Of a DNA stretch of 64,000 nucleotides, positions 1 through 12,240 are shown one piece after another. The notes below the pieces were generated by a model. That model did not search any database. It was not told the DNA's origin and worked only from the letters and a program-made list of their open reading frames with translations. This DNA is from Garcia nutans (Eukaryota > Streptophyta > Magnoliopsida > Malpighiales > Euphorbiaceae): NCBI GenBank assembly GCA_947685225.1, contig CANTUV010000053.1:3147501-3211500 (forward strand), given 5' to 3'. Both the position numbers and the translations under genes were made by a program. Positions within the stretch are counted from its first letter, which is position 1, and every line of letters starts with the position of its first letter.

Positions 1-3000
1 ATTTGATGTTTTGGTTACAAATCCTTTAGGGTATAGTGTTGTGGTTAGCAGGGTACACCGAGATAGTCCAATTGTTGTTTAGGATGAGGAGTTTCTCAGT
101 GACCTAATTTAGATGCCTTTTAAGAAGTATGATCTGATTCTAGACATGGATTGGTTATCTAGTCATGGAGCTATGGTTGACTGTCAATAGAAACGTGTTA
201 CCCTAAGAACACGTGATGGTAGAGATGTGGTGGTATCTAGTGAGTAGGGACATTTTTCATCCAAGTTTATTTTAGTTGTTTCATCTAGGAGGATGATTTG
301 GAAGGGATGTGAGGCATATCTTGCTCATGTGGTAGATACCAGAGTAGTTGGGTCCCAGCTTGACAATATACCTATAGTGGCTAAGTTTTCAGATGTTTTT
401 CCTGATGAGTTGCTAGGGGTACCTCCTGAGAGAGAGGTAGAGTTTGGTATTGATTGCTTGGTACAACTCCTAACTCCGTTACCCCTTATCGAATGGCACC
501 TGCATAATTAAAGGAGTTGAAGGTGCATTTGCAGGAGTTGGTTGATAAAGGGTTCATTCTCCCTGGTGTGTCTCCGCAGGGAGCTCCTATTTTGTTTGTG
601 AAAAAGAAGGATGGCACCTTGAGATTATGTATTGATTATAGGCAGTTGAATAAGGTGACCATCAAGAACAAGTATCCATTACCTCGGATAGGTGATCTCT
701 TTGATCAGTTAAAGGGAGAAACAATATTCTCTAAGATTGATCTGAGATCAAGGTACCATTAGTTAAGAGTTAGAGATGTGGATGTACCCAAGACAGCCTT
801 CTGCATGAGGTATGGGCATTATGAGTTTCTAGTGATGCCCTTTGGATTAACAAATGCACCAGCAGCATTTATAGATTTGATGAATAGGGTATTTAAACCA
901 TACTTAGATTAGTTCATGGTGGTCTTCATTGATGATATTCTGGTGTATTCGTGTAATGAAGAAGATCATGGTAGGCATTTGCATATTGTACTGCAAAATT
1001 TGAGAGAGAAGTAGTTCTATGCCAAGCTATCTAAGTGTCAGTTCTGGCTCAATCAGATGGCTTTTCTCGGTCATGTGGCATCAACAGAGGGTATTAAAGT
1101 TGATCCAACTAAAGTTGAGGCTATCTTGGATTAGATTCCATCGAAGACTATGACAGAGGTTAGAAGTTTTCTGGGTTTGGTAGGCTATTATCGTCGGTTT
1201 GTGAAGTTTTTTCTATTTTAGCTACACCACTCACCAAATTACTTCAAAAAGGAGTTAGATTTGTGTGGACTGATCAGTGTCAGGTGAGTTTAGACCAACT
1301 AAGGGAGATGTTGACTCATGCTATTATTCTTACCCTACCTGTGGAAGGTAAACCATACGAGATATATAGTGATGCTTCACATAGTGATTTAGGTTGTGTT
1401 CTGATGCGGGAGGGTAGAGTCATTGCTTATGCATCTCGACAGTTAAAGCCACATGAGCTAAATTACTTGACTCATGATTGGGGGTTAGCAGTCATAGTTT
1501 TTGCATTGAAGATTTGGCAGCATTACTTTTATGGGGAGAAATGCTTCATTTATATTGATCATAAGAGTTTGAAGTATCTTGGTGTTTAGAGAGAGTTGAA
1601 TCTTCGGTAGAGATGATGGTTAGAGTTTATTAAAGACTATGACTATTTGATTAATTATCATCCTAGCAAGGCAAATGTTATTGCTGATGCCTTGAGTCGG
1701 AAGTCTTTGGCAGATTTGACTACTTATTCACTCTCGTTGCTTGTTGAGTTGAGAGCATTGCATGCCAGATTTGAGTCTTGTGATGATGGTGCATTGATGG
1801 CTCAATTGCAGTTGAGACCAGTGTTGTTAGATCAGGTTAGGAAAGCCCAGTTGGCAGATGATAAGATCCAGAGGATTGTGTTAGATTGCTAAAAGTGGGA
1901 GAGTCGAGACTTTCATGTGAGAGATGATGGCAGTCATAGTATAGAGATAGGTTGTGCATTCCTGATGATGCAGGATTAATGAGGATGATATTAGAGGAAT
2001 CACATCAGTCAATTTATATTATTCATCCTGGTAGTACTAAGATGTATCAAGATTTGAAGCAGCATTATTGGTGGTTAGGTATGAAGAGGGACATAGCAGA
2101 GTTTATATCCAAATGTCTCATCTACCAGAAAGTGAAGGCTGAGCACTAAGTTCCTTCAGGGTTACTTCAGCCATTATCAGTACTAGAGTGGAAATGGGAG
2201 CAAGTGACGATGGATTTTGTGACTTGATTGCCTTTGACCCAGAAGAAGCATGATGCAATCTGGGTGATAGTTGATAGGATGATGAATATAGCTCATTTTC
2301 TTTCGGTTTGAATGGATTGCTCATTTGAGAGGTTGGTTGAGCTGTATATCAGTGAGATAGTGAGGTTGCATTGAGTTTTAGTTTCTTTGGTATCAGACCT
2401 AGATCCCTGGTTTACATCAAGATTTTGGAGGAGTTTGCAGGATGCATTGGGTCCTCAGTTGCATTTTAGTACCGCTTTCCATCCTCAGACAGATGGACAG
2501 TCAGAAAGGGTAATACAAATTCTAGAGGATATGTTGAGGAGTTGTATCATTGATTTTATTAGGAGCTGGGACAGATTCTTACCACTGATTGAGTTTGCAT
2601 ATAACAATAGTCATCAGTCCAGTATTGGGATGGCACCTTTTGAGGCCTTGTATGGTAGGAGATACAGGACACCTTTGTGTTAGGGTGACGTTGGAGAAGG
2701 TAAATTTGTTGGTCTTAATTTGATTAAGGAAATAGAAGAGAAAGTGAAATTGATTCGAGGTCATCTGAAAGTAGCTTCAAACAGACAAAACTCCTATACA
2801 AATTTGAAGAGGAAGGATATAGAGTTCAGTGTGAGAGATAAAGTATTCCTAAAGGTGTCTCCATGGAAGAAGATTTTGAGATTCGGTCGCTAAGGGAAGT
2901 TCAGTCCTCGTTTCATAGGACCATATGAGATTCTAGAGAGAGTTGGTCTAGTGGCTTACAGATTGGCTCTGTCGCTTGAGTTAGATCAGATTCATAATGT

Positions 3001-3240
3001 CATCCATGTCTCTATACTTTGGAGGTACATGTCAGACTCATCTCATATCTTATTAGTGGAGTCCATTGAGGTGAGCCCAGATCTGACTTACGAAAAACAA
3101 CTAGTGGCGATTTTGGCACGAGAGGTAAAAGAGTTGAGGAACAAGAAGGTGCCACTAGTGAAAGTCCTTTGGAGGAATCATGCCACTGAGGAGATGACAT
3201 GAGAGAGTGCGTAAACAATGCGGAGTCAGCATCCCTAGTT
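1..3240 (+). pseudogene. Ty3/Gypsy Tekay-type chromovirus pol, 5' truncated by window edge, broken
   Basis: Relic of the polyprotein that reverse-transcribes and integrates a chromovirus. Domains in order: protease tail and linker (about 1-500); reverse transcriptase (about 510-1130) with the FIDDIL catalytic motif near 925-945; RNase H (about 1263-1700, YSDASHSDLGCVL; ends NYHPSKANVIADALSRK); integrase with HHCC-like finger (about 1980-2150), in which the last Cys reads Tyr (KCLIYQ), then a DDE core (about 2180-2690; FHPQTDGQSERV); and a chromodomain-like end (about 3080-3215; VPLVKVLWRNHATEEMT). These motifs and the terminal chromodomain fit the Tekay/Del clade. The frame is broken by stops, e.g. 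at 80, 110, 188, 760, 909, 1588 and 2147, and by a 1-base loss near 1205-1215. Most stops are TAG or TAA at expected Gln codons, or TGA/TAG at expected Arg or Trp codons. Gag lies off the left edge. The family call is firm; activity is excluded. Confidence 0.93.
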
Positions 3241-3286
3241 ATTCCAGAGTTAATAGCAAGTAATTTTGCGGACGAAATTTGTTTTT

Positions 3287-3299
3287 AGGGGGAGATATT
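3287..3299 (+). other. Polypurine tract of the left Tekay element
   Basis: A purine run (AGGGGGAGA) lies directly before the LTR terminus TGTAACATCC. It follows the conserved GGACGAAATT block that ends plant chromovirus internal regions. It would prime plus-strand DNA synthesis. Confidence 0.8.
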
Positions 3300-6094
3300 T
3301 GTAACATCCCTAATATTTTTGAAATTAAATAAAATAAATTAAATTTAAATTTAAAAAAATTAAGTAAATAATTTAAATGGAAAATGAAAGAATTTTAAGT
3401 GAAAAAGTAGAATGTATATGTAAAATATATCTAACATATACTTAACATATACATTAGTCAACTTTTTTAAAAGAAAAGTCAAAACTCAAAGGGCAAAATG
3501 ATAATAATATATTTTAAAATTAAAATTATTTAAATAAATTAAAAATAAATTACTTTTGGTTGGAAGAGTTAATTTGGGATTTTTAAATAATTAAATAATT
3601 ATTTATTTATTAAAAATAAAATAATATATTTATGGTTATATTTTTAAGTGAAAAGAAAGTCAAAATATTAAAAATTCATCTTTTTCCTTCTTCTTCTTCT
3701 CCAAACCGAGACACCATTAGAGAGAAAGGAAGCTTTCTTCTTCTTCCATACACCAAGGATTGATAGAATTAAAAAGATTCAAGTGGAGTTTTAGAAGTTA
3801 CTTCATCACTTGGTAAGCTTTCTTATCAAAATTTCAATTCTATGGAAAGATATGGATATGTGAATTTTTGGATTTTATAGAAATGATTTAATTGCTTAAT
3901 TGGATATGAATGATGTTATTTTGAGTAGTTAGTAATGATTTCAAGGTTGGATTGAAGAAATGGTTGGATTTTAGTTGAGTTTGGTAAAGAGAGAATTTAG
4001 GGTATGGAACTTTTGGATTTTTGAAAACATGAGCTTTAATTGTGAAAATTGGTTCTAAATGTGTTGTTTTGATACATAAGCAATGAATTTAAAGTCAAAT
4101 GATGGATTTAGTTAAGTTTGGATAGAGTTTGAGAATGGTAGTATTGGTTTAGGGTTTTGGAAAAGGCATTTTTCAAAGTATAGTGAATTATTTAGTTTTA
4201 TTGTTTTAATCATATTCTCTAAGGATATAAGTGATGAAAATAAGATTAGATTGATAATTGGAATGAGTTTGAATGGAGAACCTTCAATGGGAGAAGGTTA
4301 TGCCATTTTAGGGTTTGGAAGATAAGTATGTGTTTATGTAATGTAATTGGTTTAAAAATATTAAAATGTGTTTTTAATGATATTAATAAACTTAAAGCAC
4401 TAATTTAAATGGATTAAATGGAACTTCAATGATAAAGTAAGGAAAGGCTTAGTTTTGGAATTTTCTTTAGAGTGATGTTTAATTATAGTTTGATATTGAT
4501 AATACCTTAGAATGTGATATTAAATGATTATTTATGATCACATTTGGTATAGGCATTGAGAGGAAGGAGTTTGCCCAACCCTAGTGTTGAAGGACAACTT
4601 GAAAGGAAAGGTTGGAGGGAGTTTTGAAGCTTGTTTTGGAGTGCTTTCTAAGATAAGTACAAACTTTTAATAAATTAGATATGTTGGCATTAAATTGGAC
4701 TTAACATATTTTGGATGGAAAATGTGTTATGCTACTTGATACATTGAACATTCATGAATAATGTGCTATGACTTGTAAATTGTTGTTTATGCATCATGTG
4801 CATTATGAAAAGCCATTATTAATAGAAAAATTGGATAAAATGTGATTTATTTACATTTTGTGAGAATTACCCAAAATATTTGTGTAATGTGATTTTAGTG
4901 GGAAATGAGGTACATTGTGATGAAATGATGAAATATGATAAATTTAAATGAAATGACATTGATATAAATGAGATAAATGAGAAAATTAGGCAGTGTGCCT
5001 AAATGATAATGGGAAAATGAGAAAGAAATTGATGATGAAAAATATGAAATAATTGTGTACTTAGTATGTTATTCAATTTCCAGAGTTCTGTGTTTAGTGG
5101 CATGCATATGGGGTTATCCTCATTATTTACCTTCGGGGCTAGACGCTTGGCGTCACTATGATATGATTTGCCTTCGGGACTAGCTTTTGAGCATTATTGA
5201 TTTGCCTTCGGGGCTAGATACTTGGTGTCATTATGGAGCAAAAATAGTAGCTCTTGAATTTGAATAATTTATTAGTTATTTGGGCCCATGCTAATGTATG
5301 TATTTGTGTGAATTATTAAATGATGAAAGAATATATTTAAAGGTGCGCTTGGATGCCACATTGTGACATGGCATAAGAGAATTTTTGGATTGGCATTATT
5401 TTAAAGTTTGTATTACTAAACTTTTAACTTAGCGCGATTGCATTTCATTGCGCAGGTGACAGAGGAGATCCAGTTGAACCGAAGAGTTCTTCTAGACCAA
5501 GTCGAGTCTAGATTAGAGACTGGTCGTTAAGCTGATTTTGGATACATCAAGATCAGAGCCACTTCGCCAGCATGTATAAATTTTATAATATAGTGTATTT
5601 TTATATTATGTATATTATATTATATTTTTGAAGTATATATATTTTAAAGTATATAGAATGTTTTGAGTAATTGTATAATGTGGGTTATGTATATGTGTTT
5701 TCATGTATAAATGTATATATGTATTTTGATGTAAATGTTTTGAGAAATATGAAGGATTTTAGAAGTTGAGGTGGAAATGTGTAAATTATTTTATTGGGAG
5801 TGTTTTTATGCAAGTTGTGAAAATTGTTGAATTTTTAAAAAGTCCAAATTACAGACAAAACTCTTGCAAATTTTTTTCAGAGATTTTTACATGAAATATT
5901 TATTTTAGGCTTCTATAAATAATAAATAATATTTTGTTTACTGTTTACTTATACATTCTAAGGTGTTTGAAATTTTAAATAAAAAATATACAAATTTTTG
6001 TTAAACCGGATCGTGTCATTTTTGTATCATATACTTGTATTTTACATATACTCTGTGTGTGTATTATATGTGTATAGGGTATAAGGTTATTACA
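3300..6094 (+). mobile_element. 3' LTR of the left Tekay element (about 2.8 kb)
   Basis: Starts TGTAACATCC right after the polypurine tract and ends in a degenerate GGGTATAAGGTTATTACA, matching the terminus GGGTATAAGGGTGTTACA of the LTRs at 50548 and 63020. Shared internal blocks include the stretch near 5530-5575 (ACATCAAGATCAGAGCCA, then CAGCATGTA) and AGCGCGATTG near 5430, both recognisable in reverse complement near 51020-51180. Units beginning CCTTCGGGRCTAG recur at about 5130-5230. No coding capacity. The 5' LTR of the element is outside the window, so age and TSD cannot be read. Confidence 0.85.
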
Positions 6095-7204
6095 AGACAA
6101 TTGTTGTAAATGCATATTTTCATAGTTGGATGGGTACCTATTTTTTATTACTTTATTTAAATAAAGGTGATGGATGATTATTTATTTTGGTAATTGCATG
6201 TAATATGGATAATATTTTAGTAAGTTAAGAATTTGGTAATATCAAGACCTGAAAAAGAATTGCCGACAGTGACTCGTTATCCGAATCTAAGGTCTAAATT
6301 CAGTATGTACGGCCAAAGTAAAAGAATTGCATATGATGTAAACAATATGCCTTATGACTAATTTATTAAAGCTATTAAATATTGAGTTTTCTTGTGTTGA
6401 GTATATCAAATATACAATTTTGTCAAATTTCTTTTAAAGTACCAAAGTGATGATTTTATTATTTTTCATGAATGATAATTCAAAGTTATATAATTCAAAG
6501 TTATCTTTCTTAATATTTTCTTGAATATTATGAATACATAAGTACCACTAAACTTTGCTTAGGGTGTTAGATTTTTTTCTGCCGCGCAGATCAGACGAGA
6601 CGAGAAGATCATGTTGAGTGAAATTTATAGAGATCCAAATCAACTGCATCACAAAAAGGTCTTCTAAGAAATATTCTGTATAAAGAGTTTTAGATTGTTC
6701 ACATGGAGGAGATATTTATTTTGAATGACAGTTGTATAACTTTATGGGTAGTATGTTATATATATAAATATATGGGTGTATGTCTAATTTTTGTGAATTA
6801 GGATGAGAGTTTTGTAAATTACAATAATTTCATGCATGTATATATATATATATTATGTATGTTCATGTTAATTATGTTTAGGTTTTTCTTGGATTTATAT
6901 GTTGTAATAGAAGTGGATGGTTTGAGGAATGAATGTAAGAAAAACTTAAGAAAAGAAAATTTTCTTAGAAAGACAGATTTAAAATAAAATGCATGTGCAT
7001 GTCATTCTATCAAACACAGCCGTATTGCTTGTTTTTGTTTAAAGAGGTAGTGTTTACTTAAAACACACGGCATGTCAGCCTTGGTTGACATGGATGTGTC
7101 CCTATTTTAAACAAGAAAATACTTTTCAAGTTCTATCTAATTGAGTGTTTTGACAACATCTTTTTTATTGTCAAGTGTATGAACTATTTAGGGGGTGTTA
7201 CAAC
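6095..7204. repeat. Unclassified repeat debris ending in an LTR-like terminus
   Basis: No ORF of note. The segment ends at 7204 with GGGGGTGTTACA, the usual 3' end of a chromovirus LTR. A stretch near 6570-6650 (GCGCAGATCAG, then an AGATCATG block) weakly resembles the GCGCAGGTGAC block of the Tekay LTR. It is probably a truncated or solo LTR of another subfamily. The left limit is only the end of the preceding LTR. Confidence 0.4.
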
Positions 7205-7587
7205 ATTACCTATATTTGTTAAATACTTGGATATGTATATTGAAATGATGGATTTTATGAAATTATAAATTGGGAGTGTCTTTTCTAATGCTAGTTGTGT
7301 TGTGTTGAATTTGAGATTTATTGAAATTATAGATAAAGCTCTAGTGAAATTTTTTCAGATATTTGTATATAAATTAATTAAACTGTATTTTAATTATATT
7401 CGTTTAATTTTTATTTACATAATGATTATTTATTTTTTATAATATCTATATTTTTATAATGTTGTATTTTTATATTAAACGAGAGTATTTCTACAGTTAA
7501 TTACTATAGTACTATTATATTTTATATTTGTATTTTATATATACGGGATACATACATTATATGTATATAGAGTATAAGGGTGTTATA
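7205..7587 (+). repeat. Tail fragment of a Tekay-type LTR
   Basis: The order of blocks (TGGGAGTGT, GCTAGTTGTG, TTTTTTCAGA, then GTATATAGAGTATAAGGGTGTTATA, quoted in parts) parallels 5730-6094 of the neighbouring LTR. The terminus reads TGTTATA instead of TGTTACA. It is a second, shorter LTR remnant, separated from the first by the 6095-7204 debris. Confidence 0.55.
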
Positions 7588-7796
7588 TGAGGTGTATTAT
7601 TATGTGCTATTGATAGAGATGAGAATAACTAGATGTTTCCAGCTGCTTAGGTAGTGGTTAGAGTCGAAAAATATGATAATTGGCATTGGTTTTTAAATAC
7701 ATTTCTTTATATTGATTTTTTTTTTGTTTCCATAAAAGGTATATGTGTTTTAGTTATCTTAGTTTATGGCATTGTGTTGTATTAATGTTTAGAATT

Positions 7797-8770
7797 ATTG
7801 ACCACGTTGTTGTTTGCAAGGATGGTTAGCTGCAATGAAGGAGTTGGTGCCATATGTTGAGCATTAATATTGTGCAAGACATATATAGGCAATTTAGAAA
7901 AAGATGAACATAGGTCAAGGGCTCAAGACTTTGTTTTGGAGGGCTATTAGTAACACTTATGAGGCAGATCACAATGAGCATCTTAAAGTTATGAAAGATT
8001 TTGATGAGTATGCTTACTAAGATTTCATGAAGTATGAGCCATAAGTTTTTTGCAAGGGATGCATCAGTGAGTTGCCCAAGTGTGACGATGTGGATAACAA
8101 TTTGGCTAAAATCTTTAATAGATACATTTGCAAGGCAAAATTGATGCCAATATAAGCATGCTACATAACATTAGGACTGCATTGATGGAAAGATTGAGGA
8201 TAAAGGAAGAAAAGATATTATAGTTGAAAGATGTTATAGGAAAAAACAATAAGGAAAAATTGGAAAAAAAAATTGGGATACGAGGAGCTATCTTCCTAAG
8301 CCTGCTAAAGGAAACAAATTCCAAGTTATAATTGGAGATGATGGGTTTATAGCTGGCTTGCAATACATGACTTATTCTTGTAGAGCTTGGAATATCATAG
8401 GAATTCCTTATTGTCATGCATTAAGTTGTATTCATTTTATGAAGAATGATAGAATTGACTATGTGGATAATATGTTGAAGAAACCAACTTTATTGAGCAC
8501 ATATGAAGAAACACTAGAACCTGTCAATGGGGCAAAAATCAAAGGACAAGGGTGACAACATTTTACCACCACTATAAAAACAGATGCTTGGGAGGCCTAA
8601 AAAATAGGAAGAGAGGTGCAGATGAGAGATTCATATCCAAAGAAGATGATAAGATATGACATGGAAATACATTGTAGATTGTGTCATGTATATGACCATA
8701 ACAAGAGAGGATGCTCCAGAAAGGATGCATTTACAAGTGAAACTCAACAAGCCGGAAAAGTATCATAATT
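7797..8770 (+). pseudogene. Mutator-like (MULE) transposase remnant with SWIM finger
   Basis: Broken reading frame for a MuDR/mudrA-like transposase. Visible pieces: the end of the MULE transposase domain (EH, then YCARHI; later LPKCDDVDNN and FNRYICKAKLMPI); a SWIM-type zinc finger around 8370-8430 (YSCRAWNIIGIPYCHALSCI, pattern CxC...CxH); and a C-terminal knuckle-like CRLCHVYDHNKRGC near 8670-8715. The 8358-8555 stretch alone stays open for 65 codons. Several stops (e.g. after EH near 7867, and near 7897, 8019 and 8043) and frame changes disable it. No terminal inverted repeats were recognised, so the element's limits are unknown. Confidence 0.8.
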
Positions 8771-9540
8771 CATCTTCTTTATTTCAATAGAAGAATAATC
8801 TACACGAATATCTCATAAAAAGAACAATCTACAAAAAATTCCCACAGAAAGAATAATCTACAAAAAAAAAAATAATAATAATTCCACAGAAAGAATAATA
8901 TATGCGAACTCTTTGTCAATGTGAGTAGCTACTAAAGTCATTTGCAAAAATTACACATTTCAAAATTTAAGACAGTGAGTCGTGACCGTAATCTTCACTA
9001 AGATACAAAAAGCTTAACTGGTAGAATAAGAAAGCGGTAGAACAAAGTCCTTTGATAAAATAGCGTTGATAATATTTTATGAAAGAAAAAGTAAATAAAG
9101 AAAATAAAATATAATTATGACAAAAATAAACTTTCTATTTATTTATGTGTGTTATTCATCAAAAGTACTACCTATATTATATAGATACATAATTTTTTTT
9201 ATCCAAATATAGATACATAATTAAGTTAATAGAGATATATCTTTATAATAACTAGTATATTTATCGAATTAAAGACTTGTGTATCTATCAGGACATCCAT
9301 TAATTTATTTCAATAGAAATATTACATTTTGCGCAGTCAATTTTAGTTTTATAAAATACTACTTAATTTACTGTTTGCGGTCACTATAGTAATTGTCGAA
9401 TTATTCCACAAAATATTACATAGAGATAAAAGTCTTATGGTTTGTCTTTCACCTAAAATAATGAAAAAAATGTTAACATTTATATTTATATATATATATA
9501 TATTTTCATTAAGCCTTATATTTTTAGAAGTTTAAAAATT
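8771..9540. other. AT-rich intergenic stretch upstream of psaF
   Basis: No gene seen. Three near-copies of AGAATAATCTAC occur at about 8790-8890, and a TA dinucleotide run at about 9488-9502. It may hold distal psaF control sequence, but nothing specific can be supported. Confidence 0.5.
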
Positions 9541-9547
9541 TGATTTT

Positions 9548-9555
9548 ACACGTGT
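9548..9555 (+). promoter_or_regulatory. G-box (ACACGTGT) upstream of psaF
   Basis: Perfect palindromic G-box core CACGTG about 330 bases before the psaF start codon, followed at once by TATAATATAGG, a possible TATA element. bZIP, bHLH and HY5-type factors bind such boxes in light-regulated photosynthesis genes. The assignment is by position and motif only. Confidence 0.55.
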
Positions 9556-9629
9556 ATAATATAGGCGAACTAAGTCGAAGCAAAAGATAACGAAGCAAGA
9601 ACACAGCAAATCTCTCATCCAAACTTCCA

Positions 9630-9881
9630 TTAAAGATAGAAAGATAGATAAAGAGAAAGAGAGAAAGGATCTCAAAACCTGTGACCAAACACCCCTAACC
9701 AATAACAACAATCCAACTCAGCCACCACCTTATCCGCCCAAACTCTCCATTTCCACCACCAATTTCTTCTTCTCAGAATCTAAAACCCATCTTTCCACTC
9801 TCTTCTTTCTTTCAAATCTTCTACTCTTCCTTTGTTTTTCTTTCGGAACCCTTCTTCAAGAAAAAAAGAAAGAAAAAAAAA
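9630..9881 (+). promoter_or_regulatory. psaF leader: purine tract followed by CT-rich 5' UTR
   Basis: A GA-rich run (about 9633-9672) is followed by a strongly pyrimidine-rich, G-poor leader (about 9735-9850, many TTCTTC/CTCTTC units) ending in an A-rich stretch directly before ATG. CT-rich leader elements are known from nuclear genes for thylakoid proteins. The exact transcription start cannot be read. Confidence 0.5.
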
Positions 9882-10556
9882 ATGTCTCTTACAATTCCTA
9901 CCAATCTCTCAAAACCCATTTTGAAGCCAAATTTTGGGTCTCAATTGAACCCAACAAAATTATCTTCAAAATCAACAATTGTATGTTCAGCCACACAAGA
10001 AAAAGAGTCTTCAAAATCACCACTACAAGCCTTCTCCGCCGCATTAGCCCTCTCTTCCATCCTCTTATCTGCTCCACTTCCGGCGGTTGCTGACATCTCC
10101 GGCCTAACCCCTTGCAAAGAATCGAAACAATTCGCCAAACGCGAAAAGCAGCAAATTAAAAAGCTGGAATCATCTTTAAAGCTGTATGCTCCTGATAGCG
10201 CACCAGCTTTAGCTATCAAAGCAACAATTGAGAAGACAAAGAGAAGATTCGATAACTATGGGAAACAAGGGTTGCTTTGTGGATCAGATGGGCTTCCTCA
10301 TTTGATTGTGAGCGGTGATCAGAGGCACTGGGGTGAGTTTATCACTCCAGGGATTTTGTTCTTGTATATTGCTGGTTGGATTGGGTGGGTTGGTCGAAGT
10401 TATTTGATTGCTATCAGAGGAGAGAAGAAGCCAGCCATGAAAGAGATTATAATTGATGTTCCTTTGGCTTCAAGTTTAATTTTTAGGGGATTTTCTTGGC
10501 CTGTTGCTGCTTACAGAGAGCTCGTTAATGGTGATCTTGTCGTCAAGGATGTTTAA
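9882..10556 (+). CDS. psaF: Photosystem I reaction centre subunit III, chloroplast precursor
   Basis: Intact 224-residue single-exon gene. PsaF is a photosystem I subunit whose luminal Lys-rich helices dock plastocyanin for electron transfer to P700. Residues 1 to about 70 form a bipartite targeting peptide: a Ser/Thr-rich stromal part, then a hydrophobic thylakoid-transfer segment (about 50-69) ending in AVA. The mature protein begins DISGLTPCKESKQFAKREKQ (from residue 71), leaving 154 residues, the usual size. Lysines cluster at about 79-120. Cys78 and Cys133 match the conserved pair of the family. A hydrophobic segment lies at about 152-178 (GILFLYIAGWIGWVG), and a second apolar stretch follows at about 188-211. 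The start is the first ATG after the CT-rich leader and opens the targeting peptide. Neighbours are transposons, so it stands alone. Confidence 0.97.
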   Translation: MSLTIPTNLSKPILKPNFGSQLNPTKLSSKSTIVCSATQEKESSKSPLQAFSAALALSSILLSAPLPAVADISGLTPCKESKQFAKREKQQIKKLESSLKLYAPDSAPALAIKATIEKTKRRFDNYGKQGLLCGSDGLPHLIVSGDQRHWGEFITPGILFLYIAGWIGWVGRSYLIAIRGEKKPAMKEIIIDVPLASSLIFRGFSWPVAAYRELVNGDLVVKDV

Positions 10557-10589
10557 ATATATAATATATTGTTAATCCTCAAATTTCAG

Positions 10590-11375
10590 GTTTGTTATTT
10601 CTTTTAGTTTCTTATTATTACTGTTGCTCTTTTCTTTAGTTTAATTCTGTATTTTTATTTATTTCAAACACAGATAAAAATTAGTAGGCAGACAATTAAT
10701 AATTTGTAAAAAAAAAAAGGAAAGAAAACAATGGAAGTATAAACCAAAATGCAAATTGCCATTATTTATAAACCTAGTTTTATATTGTAAAATGTCCAAT
10801 ATCAGATTTATCTTAAATAGTGTATGTTTTTACTAATATTTTATTTGACTAAGTTCATAAAGTGACAGACTGGTATGGTGAAAATGTTAGAAAATCTAAC
10901 ATTTATTTAAAAATACAAGTTAGGAATAGGCAAGTGGTATAGTTGTAAAAATCGATAAATTTGTCCTGATTTTGTAAAAATTCTTATATGGATTAATAAG
11001 TTCATGAGGTGGCTCTAATTAACTATCGAAATCATAACGAATTAATTAATTAGTTAGTTTATAATACGATTTAATTGGCCAGATATATGACTATGCGGCG
11101 ATTAAAAAATAATAGTAATTCTCAAATCACGAGAAAATATTTGCTCAAAAAAATCATAAAAAAAAAGGAAATTGGATTATTTTTTATTTTTTTTAAAATC
11201 CTCAAATTTATTAGTTTAATATTATTATCTCAAATGAATTAGTATATTAGTTGTAAGACATAAAACAATATAATAATCAAAGTTCACGTATTGAAAAGGG
11301 AAAATGCTATTTGTTGTTTTTAATTCCTATAGCATATTATAAGAAGTCTTATATTGGGAATGTTGTTTTTTGCAG
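10590..11375 (+). other. Candidate intron in the psaF 3' UTR
   Basis: 33 bases after the stop codon, TTTCAG/GTTTGT offers a donor. At 11366-11375, TTTTTTGCAG/AGGCAATG offers a good acceptor after a T-rich tract. The exon-like piece after it (11376 to about 11500) is less AT-rich than the proposed intron. No transcript data are available, so this rests on splice-site appearance only; the UTR may simply end near 10680. Confidence 0.35.
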
Positions 11376-11639
11376 AGGCAATGGGGCTGCGGAGAAGCGA
11401 TTAATTTGATTAGGGGAGTGATGAGGATGGATTTGATGGTTAATTTCTTGTATTTTAATGTTTCTAAAATATTTACTTGTATGTATGTGTCCAATGCTTC
11501 TGTATGGACACTAGGAAATTGTTTTCTCTTGCTCTTCTTTCTTTTAGCCTTTATCTTTGATTTGGGGTTGTCGGGTGCCTTATTAGGATATAAAATTGAG
11601 AATTTCGTTTTTTTAAAAAATTAATTAGACATATTCGTG

Positions 11640-12240
11640 AATCATATTTCAAGCCATAATTTAAGGGGAAAAAAGGGATAACGAGATTAATATTTTATAA
11701 AGCTGGATCTGACTTTGAGCTGTTCGCTACAAATCAATTTTGCTACAAATCAATATTCCTAACTTGCTGTAAAGCCCATGAATTGAAATATATATTTTTT
11801 ATTTCAGGAAAAAAATAATAATAATATAAGCTAAATATATATGTAGATCTTCAAAACTTATAGTGTTAAGTTATTTTTTCTCTAAAATTTTAAATTTAAC
11901 CATGTAACCTTCTGAATTTATATTTTCTTAAATTATAAACACAAACTCACTGAGTTACATCGAGTCATGTCGAGTTACTGAAGTATCTATTTTATCAAAA
12001 TATATAAATACAAGAGCAAAGTGATCAATATTCATTAATACAAGTATATGTTAGTAAAAAATAAGTATATAGGGTAAAATGGTTAAAATGAAAGTTCAGA
12101 GGGCAAAATAACTAAAAATAATAAGTTCAAGATGCTACAATATATGAAAAGTTGATGGAACAGGCTCCATATTATCATATACAAACATATATATACACAT
12201 ACATGTATATAATATGGATAAAATAATTAAAAAGACTTAA
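11640..12240. other. AT-rich intergenic stretch, nothing recognised
   Basis: No ORF, repeat array or element terminus was identified. It separates psaF from the Tat-type retroelement cluster. Confidence 0.4.

Noticed and set aside
9941..10219. 92-codon minus-strand frame inside psaF
   Set aside because: Shadow of the psaF coding frame.
11370..11624. 84-codon frame after psaF
   Set aside because: Hydrophobic random-looking peptide without similarity; more likely 3' UTR or intergenic sequence.
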